64,000 nt of DNA, from NCBI GenBank assembly GCA_030278955.1, contig JAOANR010000012.1:27707977-27771976 (forward strand). The letters are read 5' to 3'. The position numbers and the translations under genes were made by a program. Positions within the stretch are counted from its first letter, which is position 1. The number at the start of each line of letters is the position of its first letter. The stretch comes from Hygrophila difformis. Taxonomy: Eukaryota > Streptophyta > Magnoliopsida > Lamiales > Acanthaceae. The notes below the pieces were generated by a model. The model was not told where the DNA came from, did not search any database, and saw only the letters and a list, made by a program, of their open reading frames with translations. Below are positions 45,867 to 56,706 of this stretch, in pieces.

Positions 45867-47712
45867 TTTTTTGCGGAACAGCCAACTTAGACTAGAGAAA
45901 AAAGCAAAAATAAAAGATAATCTAAACTCTCGGGAACCAAGTTCCCGCTGCATCTGCCGCCAAAAGGGGGACCAAGGGATCCGGGGGAATGGCCAGGTGG
46001 TGAAAAAACGCTCCTCATCAACGCCAATCCGAGCTAAGCAATCAGCCACAGTATTGCCTTCACATAGACGGTGCTCAAATCGACAGACCCGGAAACTTCT
46101 CCTCAACCCATCAATACAATGGAGATGAGGCGCAAGCCAATGGGTTGGAGCAGGAGGACATTTCAAAAGGCAAATGGCTGCACTTGAGTCACTGCAACAG
46201 ACTACCTCCTGAATATGTTTAGAACGAGCCAAAAACAAGCCCTGCAAGATGCCCATAACTTCAACCTTAAGCACTGAGGAGTTTCCCAGGAAGCCAGAGA
46301 CACCCCCCAGCCAAGCTCCATCATAATCCCGAAGGACTGCCCCAAACCCCGCATGCCCACGACTAGCCAAGTATGATCCATCAGCATGAATAAAAACTCC
46401 AGTCCAAGATCCCATATTCCAACATACCAATCTGGGGTGTAGCCGATCTAGCCTTGGAGTCGGAGCCACCTTATCCAGAGTAGACCCGGCAATATGGGTA
46501 AATACACGTAGACACGACACGTACACAACCTGTGTTTTACATGTACGGGTCTTCAAAAACAGATACGGGTCAAAACAGGTCGACCCGTTTAGTACACGAA
46601 TACAATTTGGGTCAAATGCAGGTTTATCTGTTTTACCCGAATTGACCTGTATTTTACCTGTATATTGTAACATCCCGAGTATTTAATATTAATTATTTAA
46701 GTTATTTTTTATATTTTTATTATTTCAAGTATAGGTTTATGGGTTTAGAATGTTTGAAGATGAATTGTTGAGTCTATTAGGAATTTTAAGATTTGAATTA
46801 TGGGAATGTAATATTTTATATTTTATTTTAAAAGTTTAAAAAGTAATTTGATAGTATAATTTAGTAGAATAGAAGTAAACAGGCAAAATACAGGTAAATA
46901 GGTCACAGGTAAATTCGACACGCGTGTCCACATGTTCAAATTCACGTGTATACAGGTCGACACGCATGTGATCCGTTTTTGAAACAGGTCGTGTACAGGT
47001 TTTGAAATACGGGTAAATTCTAAAAACAGGTCGTGTACAGATACAGATCAAACAGGTAAACAGGTACTTGACACGTATAACATACACGACTTGTTTACCC
47101 ATATTGCCAGGTCTAATCCAGAGTATCCCGGAAGTGAGTAATAGATCGAACAATAACATGTTGGGCAGATACTTTACCTTGGAAAACACGATAATTTCGC
47201 TCCTTCCATATCATCCAAAGAGCCGAAATAAAAAGACTGCCAAAGTGAAGGTACATACCATGAAGCCAACGTCTAATATCCTCACGAGGTAAGGTCCTCA
47301 GATCAACCGGCACATCAACTCCAATGGAACACCATAACTGAGAGGCCCAATGACAATAAAATAAACAATGAGGCCAATCTTCAATGTCATTGCCACACAC
47401 CGTGCATAGGGGTGACGCAGCAACTTGTCGACGGTAGCGAAGATGATTGCAGGGGACCGCATCCCACGCTAGCTGCCATATGAAAAAACAAATCCTCTCC
47501 GGCAAAGAAGATTTCCACATCCAAGACCACGCCGAGCCCGCAGATTCATCCCCCAACAAAAACAAGTACCCCGATCGAGCCGTGTAATAGCCCTCACTGG
47601 TGGATCGCCATCTTCAGCCACTGCGACAGGCCTGGTGTAACACTGGAGGAGGCTCACTCAATAATTCATCCCGAAGAGAATTGGGAATAATAGTACATAA
47701 TCTTATTTTGGT
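45867..47712 (-). mobile_element. 5'-truncated LINE, family C, interrupted by a hAT-like element
   Basis: Minus-strand copy with a short T-run tail (45863-45872). A 30-bp direct repeat flanks it (45837-45866 and 47713-47742, starting ATAGAGTTATTATTTAT). Coding remnants: zf-RVT region 47565-47113 (WSWMWKSSLPERICFFIWQ, CTVCGNDIEDWPHCLFYC) and RNase H 46480-45950 (HADGSYLASRGHAGFGAVLR, CCSDSSAAICLL, CEGNTVADCLARIG). The two are separated by the insert at 46481-47115. Sequence differs from families A and B. Confidence 0.88.
46481..47115. mobile_element. hAT-like non-autonomous element inside the LINE
   Basis: Ends TAGACCCGGCAATATGGGTA and the inverted TACCCATATTGCCAGGTCTA. The 8-bp target duplication ATCCAGAG is perfect (46473-46480 and 47116-47123). 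Arms are rich in ACAGGT, GACACG and CGGGTC words in inverted arrangement. No transposase ORF. Removing it restores continuity of the LINE segment, so it inserted later. Confidence 0.88.
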
Positions 47713-48019
47713 ATAGAGTTATTATTTATTTTTATAAATTTTGGTATTTTTTTTATTTTTTTATAATAAATAGTCACGTTTCTCTTTTACTCAATTTGCT
47801 AAAAAAAAAAAAGGTTTACAGTACTTTACTACATAGCCAATTCATCTTCCCATAAAATAATACACTATTGTTTTTACGCATCAATAATTTTGATTTATTA
47901 ATATTAAGTGACAAATTCTTTTTTTTTTTTTTGGTGATACAGCCTAAAAAGGCGAGCGAAATAGGAAGGAAAGAAAAAAAACAACAATAAACAGGAAACA
48001 AGCAAATCATGAAAGCAGA

Positions 48020-51000
48020 TTATCGCAGCCGCGGGGCTGCGATCCCTTGAGCATCTCGAGCAAGCAAGTCTTGGATCCAATCTGGCGGATATGCCCAAGT
48101 CGTAAAGAACCGTTCATCATTTGCCGACATCCTCGCTGTCGCATCCGCCACCTGGTTACCCTCCCGAAACACATGCCGAATATCATAGCCTGGCATATCC
48201 CGCATCTCCCTCCGAATATCATGTAGCAGAGGCCACAATACATGCCTCTTGTCCAAATGCTCCCGAATCAATCTCACAGCCTCTTGGGAGTCACAGTAGC
48301 AAACCCCAATACCCAACCCCATGCTTTTCGCAACCCGGAGGCCTTGTACAATAGCAAACAATTCCACCTCTAGGACAGATCGCACGCCCAACCGTCCACC
48401 ACATGCTCCGACCCAGCTCCCATCATCGCGGCGGATCACAGCCGCATAGCCCGCCTTCCCTTGCTCGACATCTACACTGCCATCCGAGTGCATCACCAAT
48501 CCCTCAACACCATCTTCCTTCCACTTCACCCATTGAACTTGTTTAGGAGCTCGCTCCGCCTTCCTTTTCATCGCTCTCACCAACTCCTCCACCTTCGAAC
48601 AGATACCCAACCAGCCCGTCTCATCCCCAACAAAAACCCTCTTGTTCCGCTCACACCACACCACCCAGAGAGTTGCCAAAAAACGATTACCACCCATCCG
48701 CCACGCTGCCTGGAGCCACTCCAGACACTCCTCATTCTGCACTCCCTCAACCATGCTCACCCATGCAAAGCCCCCTAACCTCCATACTTCAGCCGCCCAC
48801 CGACACATGAAGAGCGCATGGCGCCAGTCCTCCGAGTACTCCCCACACACTGTGCACAGCGGCGATGCAGCCATAGCTCGGCCATGGCGAAGCGCATTGC
48901 ATGGTAGCGACCCATGTCCAAGCAGCCATAAAATCAATCCAATCTTCTCTGGAATTTCCCTCCTCCAAATCCACCTCCAACCTTCACTTCCATCCTCGTC
49001 TTTCACCGGCCATGAATACGACGACTTAACCGAATAAGTGCCCTTGTCATCTAACCTCCAATGCATTAAATCCGATGCAGACTGAGACAATAGAGGAACA
49101 CGCTTTTTCATCCATTCCTCCCTTATGTCCAGCGGTAGCCAGGTGTACAACTTCTCCAAGAGCCACTTCCCATCTCCCACCAGATCCTTCACACGAAGGT
49201 TCGTGTCGCACACATGGACAAATGGTACCTTATGAGCTAAATACTCCCCGTTCCACCACGGAGTATACCAGACAGAGCATCCCCCACTCCCTAGCCGAAC
49301 ACCAAACCCTTCCTTCACCCGCTGGCTGACCTTGCAAAGCGCCTTCCACACTTTCGTCCCTCGATAATGCTGCGTTGGGAACAAACCCTCATGTAACCCA
49401 TATTTCTCCCTCAGCGCCCGCACCCATAATTTATCTGTGCCTCCAACAAAATCCGCCACCAGCTTTCCCATGATTGCAACATTCATTTGACGGGCCGCTC
49501 TAATCCCCAATCCTCCATGCCGGCGAGAGCGAGTCACAACCTGCCAATTGACAAGATGAAGTCCTCGACCCTCCACACCTTTCCACACCCATCGTCGAAT
49601 TATTTTGTCGATCTTCAAGCAAACTCCACTCGGCAGTAAATGAACTTGCATGATATAATTAGGGATAGCCGCAAGCACCGCGCGCGCCTTAGTTACCCGA
49701 CCAGCCTTATTTAATAAGAATCCTTCCCAAGAAGCCAGCCTATCTTCCAACCGTTTAATTAGGCCATCGAATTGACATATTTTCATGCGCCCATGGATGA
49801 TGGGGAATCCCAAGTACCGCCCCAACTCCTGTACCACAGAAATGTTCATATACTGATTCAACCATCCTACCTCCAACGAAGTTGCATGAGGGGAGCAGTA
49901 GGCGCCCGACTTCCCTGCGTTCATGTGAAGCCCCGACCTACTGCCAAACCTGTCCAACACTGATGCCATACATTGCGCGCTGCCCTCCTCTAGCTTAGAA
50001 CAAAATATTAGGTCATCCGCAAACATTAAATGTGATATCGCAACACCCCCCTCACACAGCGACACCGGCTTCCAATGACCTAACTCAACCTCCTCCAAAA
50101 TAGTCCTAGACAGCTTCTCCATAACAATGACGAACAAATAAGGGGACAAAGGGTCGCCTTGCCGCAGCCCTCGTCCAGCACGAATATTTCCTATAGGGGA
50201 TCCGTTCCACAATATGGCAAATGATGAAGACGAGACACACTGCATGATAAGCTCCCTGCAAGACTCAGGCACGGCCAACTCCTCCAAACATTCCTCGAGA
50301 AAGTCCCATCTAACAGTGTCATAGGCTTTAGCCAGATCAATTTTTAGCACCACATCCCTACTCCTCGTCCGAGAGCTCTCCATAGACGCCACCATCTCTT
50401 GCAGTAACACTCCATTATCCGCCGTCCCACGCCCAGGTAGAAATGCCGACTGATAAGGGCTCACCACTTCACACAATATATTCCGTAGTCGACGTACCAA
50501 AATCTTGGTAATTAACTTAAACGTCACATTACACAAGGTAAGAGGTCTATACTGCATAATGGACATAGGCGTGTCCACTTTGGGTATAAGACACATATAC
50601 GCATGGGCAAACCCTTCCGGCAACTGTCTGCTTGTCATAATATCAATGATATTTTTCGTGATTGTATTGCCCACGACATCCCAATACTCCTTAAAGAAAG
50701 CAGCCGGGAAGCCATCAGGCCCTGGGGCAGCTAGCGGCCTCATCGAATCCAGGCTTTGCTTCACCTCCGTATCCTCAACAGGTCTGTCCAAGGCTTCCAC
50801 ATGGTGGTCCGCCAATGGTGGCAGCAAGGCCAGGTCGCGGCCCATGGCCGGTTCATCCTTTCTAGCAAACATAGTAGAAAAGTGATCAATAGCCGCCTCT
50901 TGTAATACTGACTGATCCTCCTCCCACCGCCCATCTGTCATCTGCATTCCATAAATGCGACCTCTCTTCCGATGAACTTTTGTTTTTGCATGGAAGTATG

Positions 51001-52075
51001 ATGTATTTCTATCGCCCGCCTCAACCCACTTGTCGCGAGACTTTTGGTGCCATAACACCTCTTCCTGTGCCAGGACTTCCTCGAGTTCCACCTTAAGTTC
51101 AGCCTCCAGCCTCGTATAGCATGCAGAATCCCATCGCTCCATTCGTTTCTGAAGCCCGATTAGCCTATTTTTCAATTTGCGTTTCCGGGCACGAATATTG
51201 CCGAAGACAGTCTGGTTAGACTCCATCGAGGCCTCCTGAACCCTTGTCAGAAGGTCCCTTATACCACCCGTCCCTAAGCACGTTTGGACAACACCCTTGT
51301 ATTCTGCGTGCATCCGCCAAACCGCCTCCCAACGAAATGGTCTAGGTGTTGCTGGCTGTTGTAGCTCTCCACAAACTAATTTCAAGGGACAATGGTCCGA
51401 TCCTACGCGGGGCAAGTGGTACATGCGGCCCTCAGCGAACTGATCCAGCCAATGAAAATTAGCTACTCCCCGATCCAACTTCTTATTAAGCCGGCAGCCC
51501 CCAGACATTCGAGTCCAAGTGAAGTTTGGTCCGAATGTGGGAATGCTCACCAAACTACAGTGATCCAGCAACTCTTGAAATTCTTCCGCCCTATCGCCAA
51601 GGTAGACCCCTCCAATCACCTCCGTTTCATCAACAATCTCATTCCAATCTCCCAACACCGCCCACGGTCCATCCATGGTCGCTGCCACCAACTTAAGATC
51701 ATCCCAATTATTCCGACGCCTCTGATAATTCGGATCCGCATATACAGCTATCACCACCCACCTGCACTCCACTTGTTGGAGTGCCACTGATATCATCCTC
51801 GGCCGACAGTCCACCACGGTGACCTGCCAATTCAATTGAACCGAAGCTAACACCCAAAGTCCACCTCCTATCCCCACCGACTCATTAATCACAACTTCCT
51901 TATACCCTAGTCTTAAGAAGAAAGATTTCACTCGTGAGAACTGGCCTCTCGGCTCCATCAAGCAAAGCATGCTAGGTCGATGCTCTCGAATCAACTCTCC
52001 AACCCATCTCTGAGCCGTCTTACTCATTACACCACAAACATTCCAACTAATAATAGAAAAGTCTTTAAATTCCAT
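48020..52075 (-). CDS. LINE ORF2 protein: endonuclease, reverse transcriptase, RNase H (intact, 1351 aa)
   Basis: The ORF is open without interruption. The first ATG is at 52075 (MEFKDFSIISWNVCGVMSKT); a TTG seven codons upstream is not preferred. Domains: AP-type endonuclease (about 1-230; SWNVCG, GDWNEI, GSDHCPL); linker; reverse transcriptase (about 470-750; KIDLAKAYDTV, GLRQGDPLSPYLF, active site FADD at 685-688); zf-RVT (about 1010-1095; CTVCG, HALFMC); RNase H I (about 1195-1320; D1198 in HSDGS, EVELFAI, CYCDSQEAV, HVFREGNQVADA). All catalytic motifs I can name are present. It would make element cDNA by target-primed reverse transcription. RNase H is a known feature of some plant L1 lineages. 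Because the element lacks its 5' end and most of ORF1, it could act only in trans or if read from a neighbouring promoter. Confidence 0.93.
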   Translation of the reverse strand: MEFKDFSIISWNVCGVMSKTAQRWVGELIREHRPSMLCLMEPRGQFSRVKSFFLRLGYKEVVINESVGIGGGLWVLASVQLNWQVTVVDCRPRMISVALQQVECRWVVIAVYADPNYQRRRNNWDDLKLVAATMDGPWAVLGDWNEIVDETEVIGGVYLGDRAEEFQELLDHCSLVSIPTFGPNFTWTRMSGGCRLNKKLDRGVANFHWLDQFAEGRMYHLPRVGSDHCPLKLVCGELQQPATPRPFRWEAVWRMHAEYKGVVQTCLGTGGIRDLLTRVQEASMESNQTVFGNIRARKRKLKNRLIGLQKRMERWDSACYTRLEAELKVELEEVLAQEEVLWHQKSRDKWVEAGDRNTSYFHAKTKVHRKRGRIYGMQMTDGRWEEDQSVLQEAAIDHFSTMFARKDEPAMGRDLALLPPLADHHVEALDRPVEDTEVKQSLDSMRPLAAPGPDGFPAAFFKEYWDVVGNTITKNIIDIMTSRQLPEGFAHAYMCLIPKVDTPMSIMQYRPLTLCNVTFKLITKILVRRLRNILCEVVSPYQSAFLPGRGTADNGVLLQEMVASMESSRTRSRDVVLKIDLAKAYDTVRWDFLEECLEELAVPESCRELIMQCVSSSSFAILWNGSPIGNIRAGRGLRQGDPLSPYLFVIVMEKLSRTILEEVELGHWKPVSLCEGGVAISHLMFADDLIFCSKLEEGSAQCMASVLDRFGSRSGLHMNAGKSGAYCSPHATSLEVGWLNQYMNISVVQELGRYLGFPIIHGRMKICQFDGLIKRLEDRLASWEGFLLNKAGRVTKARAVLAAIPNYIMQVHLLPSGVCLKIDKIIRRWVWKGVEGRGLHLVNWQVVTRSRRHGGLGIRAARQMNVAIMGKLVADFVGGTDKLWVRALREKYGLHEGLFPTQHYRGTKVWKALCKVSQRVKEGFGVRLGSGGCSVWYTPWWNGEYLAHKVPFVHVCDTNLRVKDLVGDGKWLLEKLYTWLPLDIREEWMKKRVPLLSQSASDLMHWRLDDKGTYSVKSSYSWPVKDEDGSEGWRWIWRREIPEKIGLILWLLGHGSLPCNALRHGRAMAASPLCTVCGEYSEDWRHALFMCRWAAEVWRLGGFAWVSMVEGVQNEECLEWLQAAWRMGGNRFLATLWVVWCERNKRVFVGDETGWLGICSKVEELVRAMKRKAERAPKQVQWVKWKEDGVEGLVMHSDGSVDVEQGKAGYAAVIRRDDGSWVGACGGRLGVRSVLEVELFAIVQGLRVAKSMGLGIGVCYCDSQEAVRLIREHLDKRHVLWPLLHDIRREMRDMPGYDIRHVFREGNQVADATARMSANDERFFTTWAYPPDWIQDLLARDAQGIAAPRLR

Positions 52076-52110
52076 TATAAAGAAATAAATAGACAAGAGT
52101 AACTAGCGCC

Positions 52111-52311
52111 TTACATACTTGCATCATCGGCATCCGCCCAGACTTCCGAGTCCTTTGATCCAACATCATCCAATAACGGGCTAAATCGGCCACACAGGAC
52201 TCCCCCGCTACCAGCTACTCCAGTAAAGGGAACGCCATTATCCCCCATTTCCTCATCCGAGGTTTCAGGCTCTGTGGAACTGCTCCGATTCAGCCGAGGC
52301 CTCTTGGATGA
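52111..52311 (-). pseudogene. LINE ORF1 C-terminal remnant
   Basis: A minus-strand open segment ends with TAA at 52111-52113 after WADADDASM. It carries SSKRPRLNRSSSTEPETSDE, matching the acidic ORF1 tail of the full-length copy (KRPRREESSDSE..DADDAS). The rest of ORF1 is missing. The stop lies 35 nt before the ORF2 ATG. Confidence 0.8.
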
Positions 52312-52497
52312 TACTCCATCTCTTCCAACTAAAATGTTGTACTTACTATATTTGAATTTCTCATAATAAATGTCTTGTTTTTATAAATAGAAATAATTTT
52401 CTCATATACAATTATGTGGACCCCATCATATACTCACAAACTAACTCATTTTTGTGCACAACAGTAATAAGATGTTTTAAAGGGAATGGAGGGAATA
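52312..52497. mobile_element. Stowaway-like MITE, relative of 1432-1625, abutting the LINE
   Basis: Left TACTCCATCTCTTCC, right GGGAATGGAGGGAATA. The interior matches the reverse complement of 1432-1625 (AAATAGAAATAATTTTC, ATGTGGACCCCATCATATAC). Its left end coincides with the 5' break of the LINE. Confidence 0.65.
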
Positions 52498-52645
52498 TAT
52501 ATCTTTTCACTTTGATTAATTTAATTAAGTTTTTTTTTTTGTAACAGAGATGCAAGAGCGTCGGCTAAGAAAGAAACTAACAAAAGCTACAGCAAGGAGG
52601 AGAAAGAAGAGATAGAAGACCAAAATAAATAAAGAAAGAAACCAA

Positions 52646-55600
52646 TTAACGGGGGAACCAAGTTCCCATCATGTCCGCCGCAAGGAGAGGCCGACATATA
52701 TCCAGAGGATAGGCCCAGGTAGTGAAGAACTCTTCTGATCTCGCACCCATCTTCGCCAAGGAGTCCGCAACAGCATTGCCTTCTCTAAGGATGTGTTCCC
52801 AACGAAAACCCGAATGGGAAGCTAATATATCCGAAATAAGGCTGAGCAAGGAGAATAAACGGTGCCCCGGTTGGGGGGCCCTATGAATGAGACGAATAGC
52901 CTCCAACGAGTCCGAAAAGCAACATGCATAAGCGATACCATGCTCCTGAAGTCGTTGCATGCCATTCAAAATGCCATTGAGCTCCGCAACAAGAATAGTA
53001 GTAGCTCCCACAAAACCAGAAAACCCATCTAACCATTTACCAGAACCGTTACGAATAACTCCCCCGAACCCAGAAAGACCAGGGTTACCGAGGGAGCTAC
53101 CATCCACATGAAGAACAAAACCCCCCAGTGCCAGGGGTTCCAATGAACAAGACGAGAGTCAGCAATCTTGAGAACTTGACTAAAAGCCCTCACAAAGGTC
53201 GAGCCTAGGAAGCAGGCCTGCTTGGCTACGTCTGTTGCATGGATCAACTGGCCCCCCATGCAAACCCCATTACGGCCGCACCATATACTCCAAAGACCAG
53301 CCCACTGGAGACCCATCCAAGCCCGACAGGTCTGGTGGAAGAACTCAGCAATAGGCACAGAGGATAAATCCATATGAGGAAGACAAAGACCACCAATCTT
53401 ACCCCAAACTGAAGATGTCCAAGGGCAGAGGAAGAATAAATGTAAAATGGATTCAACAGCTGCACCACATAAATCACAACTGGAAGAAGTAGCCAAGCCT
53501 CTCATATGCCTTAATTCATTAGTGGGGAGAGAATTATATGACGCAAGCCACACAAGCATCCTCACTTTTTCCGGTGCTTGAATGCGCCAAATCCAACCCC
53601 TAATCCGATCGCCTTGTACCCCTCTCTGAGCGAGGATCCAATCGAATCCTGAGCGGACGGTGTAGGATCCAGAAGCTGACCCGAACCAGAAAAATTCATC
53701 AGTGCCTTGATTATGAAGAGCAAGCGGCCCATGTTTGATCACTTCCTCTCGAATGTGATTAGGGATGACAGTAGTTGCCACCTCCCATTTCCAATTGTGC
53801 TGATCATACATGTCTTTAATTCTAAGATCAGTATCCGAGATATGGACATAAGGAATCCGAGGCGCGATAGCACCCCCTGACAACCAAGAGGAGTACTAGA
53901 AATTGCAGTTCCCAGCTCCAACATTAATACGAAAACCTGAGGCAAGAAATGGTACCAATTTTACCATAGCACGTTGGATAGGTGAGGCACCAGGTTTGCT
54001 TCCCCATTCCATCACCCGATTACCATACTTGCTAATCAGAAGGGAAGCCCAAGGTTTCTGGACGTGAGAAATTAAGTCAGCCATGCATTAACCCAAAAGA
54101 GCGACATTCATGTCCCGACACTTCCTAAAACCAAGACCACCCATAGACCTAGGGACTGCCACTTTGCTCCAGTTAACAAGATGAAGTCCTTTTCCAGTGG
54201 CATCCTTCCAAATAAAGGATCTAATCAGGCGATCTACAGACTCACAAACTGATGTAGGCAGCCAGCAAGTTTGCATGATGTATGAAGGGATCGCGGAGAG
54301 CACCGATTTGGCCAAGGTAACTCTTCCAGCTTTGTTAAGCAAACCTCTCTTCCACATCCCTAACCGAGCTTGGAGCTTCTCAATCATATAATTAAATTTA
54401 TCCTTACTCACCATGCCATTAAAAATAGGAAATCCAAGGTACTTATCAAGGTCACTTGTGAATTCAATATTGAGCATGGCGGCAATAATATTTCGAGAGT
54501 CCATGGGGACTGAAACAACCGCATACGCCTGAGATTTAGCCGGATTGATCCTCAGACCAGACCATTTCTCAAAGCTGGATAGAACCTCATCAATGCAACG
54601 TGCACTAGCCTCAGTCGCCTTAGAAAATAAGAGCAGATCATCAGCGAACATGAGATGGGAAAGAGGGACTGCATTTCTACAAATAACAATCGGCTTCCAT
54701 CTTCCTTCACTGACCTTACTTTGAATTGTGCAGGAGAGCTTCTCAATAACAATAATGAAAAGGTATGGAGAAAGAGGATCTCCTTGACGAATTCCTTTAG
54801 TAGGAGTAAACGGTTCCAGAGCCGACCCATTCCAAAGAATAGAGTAGCTAGGCGAGCGGATGCAAAACATAATAATTCGGACCAGGGAAACAGGCAAAGC
54901 CATATCATTTAGACATCCTTCCAGAAAGTCCCAATTAATATTATCGTAAGCTTTCTCAAGATCGATCTTGAGTAGAAACTCCTGAGCCCTGCGATTACGG
55001 TTCATAAAGGCTGTTACAACCTCTTGAAGGATTATAGAATTGCCGGCCGTGCCCCGGCCTGGGAGGAAAGCCGATTGAAAAGGGCCAATATAATCTTTAA
55101 GAAGAGGTCTCAGTCTATTAATCACCACCTTGGTTAATATTTTGTAAGAGACATTACATAAACTTATAGGCCTAAACTGACGAATACTCTTAGGCACTTC
55201 AATTTTGGGAATTAAACAAATGAGAGTGTGTGAGATGGCACGTTCAAATGATCCTTCTGTCATAGCATCTTTAACAAATCTCCATACATCCGGGCCAATT
55301 TCATTGCAAAATGATTTATAGAATAACACTGGAAAACCATCGGGTCCGGGAGAGGAAAGTTTTTTCATGTCCTTGAGGGCTTGAGTAACCTCCTGGTAGC
55401 TCACAACATCGCCCAGATCAGAAATACAATTAATAGCTGGAAGAGGAGTAAGAGGTGCAGGCATATGGCTTATCAAGGGAGAATGGCCATAGAGCCAACG
55501 AAAATGATTTAATGAGTGGTTTCGGAGTTGATCATCATCTGTAATCCATGAGCCTTCTATTTCCAATCCCATAATTTTAGAGCGTTGCCTCCGAACAAGG

Positions 55601-56706
55601 GTTTGGGTATGAAAATATCGAGTGTTTCGGTCACCACAAGAAACCCATTTATCTCTTGATTTTTGAAACCACATAATTTCTTCTTGCTTGAGCACCTCAT
55701 CTAGTTCATGCATTAGGTGGGTCTCAATCCGAAGATATCTAGAAGAATCAACTCGCATCATGCACCTAAGAACTCCAGCAAGACGTCTTAAAATTCTGTT
55801 CTTGCGCTTACTGATATTCCCAAAGGTGTGGTGGTTAAAATAGATAGAGGATTGTTTCACCCTTTCCAACCGTTGGCCAATATGCCCAGGATCCCAGTTC
55901 CAGGCCGTGTCAACAACCTGTCCATACATCGAATGACATAACCAAGCTGCTTCCCAACAAAATGGACGGCGGTCATTCCCAGCAAGAGGGGGAAAACAAC
56001 GAAGTAGAATAGGGTTATGATCCGAAACCCTTTTAGGAAGGACTTCCACGAATCCCTCCGGAAAAAGCGTACCCCATGCAATATTAGCCACTGCTCGATC
56101 TAAGTGTTTCCTAGCAAGCGGTCCTCCCGAATTATTACGTTGCCACGTAAAGGAATCTCCTATAGTTGTGATGTTATCCAGACCACATTGGTTTAACATG
56201 TCCTGAAAAAGTTCACAATGACGCGAATTAGGAGACAAACCAATGGATTCTGAAGGAAAAATAATATCGTTCCAATCTCCCAATGCAAGCCAAGGACCTT
56301 GCGTCCTTCTAGCAATGGAACACATGTCAGTCCAGTCCCGTTCCCTAAACCTGGGGATGGGGTTCGCATAAACCGCTGAAATAGTCCAAGAAGCAGCACC
56401 ATACGACACAAGACAAGTAACAATGCGAGTGTGTATGGAACAAATAGAGAAAGTGAACGGAGTACCAATCCTGCGGAGCACCCAAATACCCCCAGAACGA
56501 CCAATACATTCTGTTATATGTACAGCCTCATAGTCCAACCGATATAAGAAAACCCTAAGCCTGTCGAATTGCCCTTGCGGTTCCATCATAATGAATAGCG
56601 AAGGCATATAACGACGTAGAACATCCGCAATGTGGCGTTGTGTATTCCTATGCATGGCGCCACGAATATTCCATGCCAGGACACTAAATTCTCGGAATTC
56701 AATCAC
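52646..56706 (-). pseudogene. LINE family B ORF2, two nonsense codons and one frameshift
   Basis: Reading is open for 872 codons from 56706 (GTG; no in-frame ATG before the endonuclease core) through endonuclease (LAWNIRG, GDWNDI, SDHNPILL) and RT (KIDLEKAYDNINW, GIRQGDPLSPYLF, FADD in LSHLMFADDLLLF). A TAA at 54088-54090 follows NVALLG, where relatives have a Lys. A TAG at 53896-53898 stands where relatives have Trp. The same frame continues through zf-RVT (CDLCGAAVES). A frameshift at a C/G run near 53120 leads to the RNase H (HVDGSSLGNPGLSGFGGVIR, HILREGNAVADSLAKMG), ending at 52646. Few lesions, so inactivation looks recent. Confidence 0.9.

Larger units (their letters stand above)
47929..52311 (-). 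mobile_element. LINE, family A copy 3, with intact ORF2
   Basis: Minus-strand L1-type element with T14 (47929-47942) as its poly(A) tail, an uninterrupted ORF2, and the last part of ORF1 up to about 52311. There it stops abruptly against a MITE, so it is 5'-truncated by most of ORF1. I found no clear target duplication. ORF1 and ORF2 are separated by 35 nt. Confidence 0.88.

Noticed and set aside
52096..52096. LINE ORF2 start seven codons upstream of the ATG
   Set aside because: The codon there is TTG. The ATG at 52075 gives the N-terminus conserved with the other family A copy.
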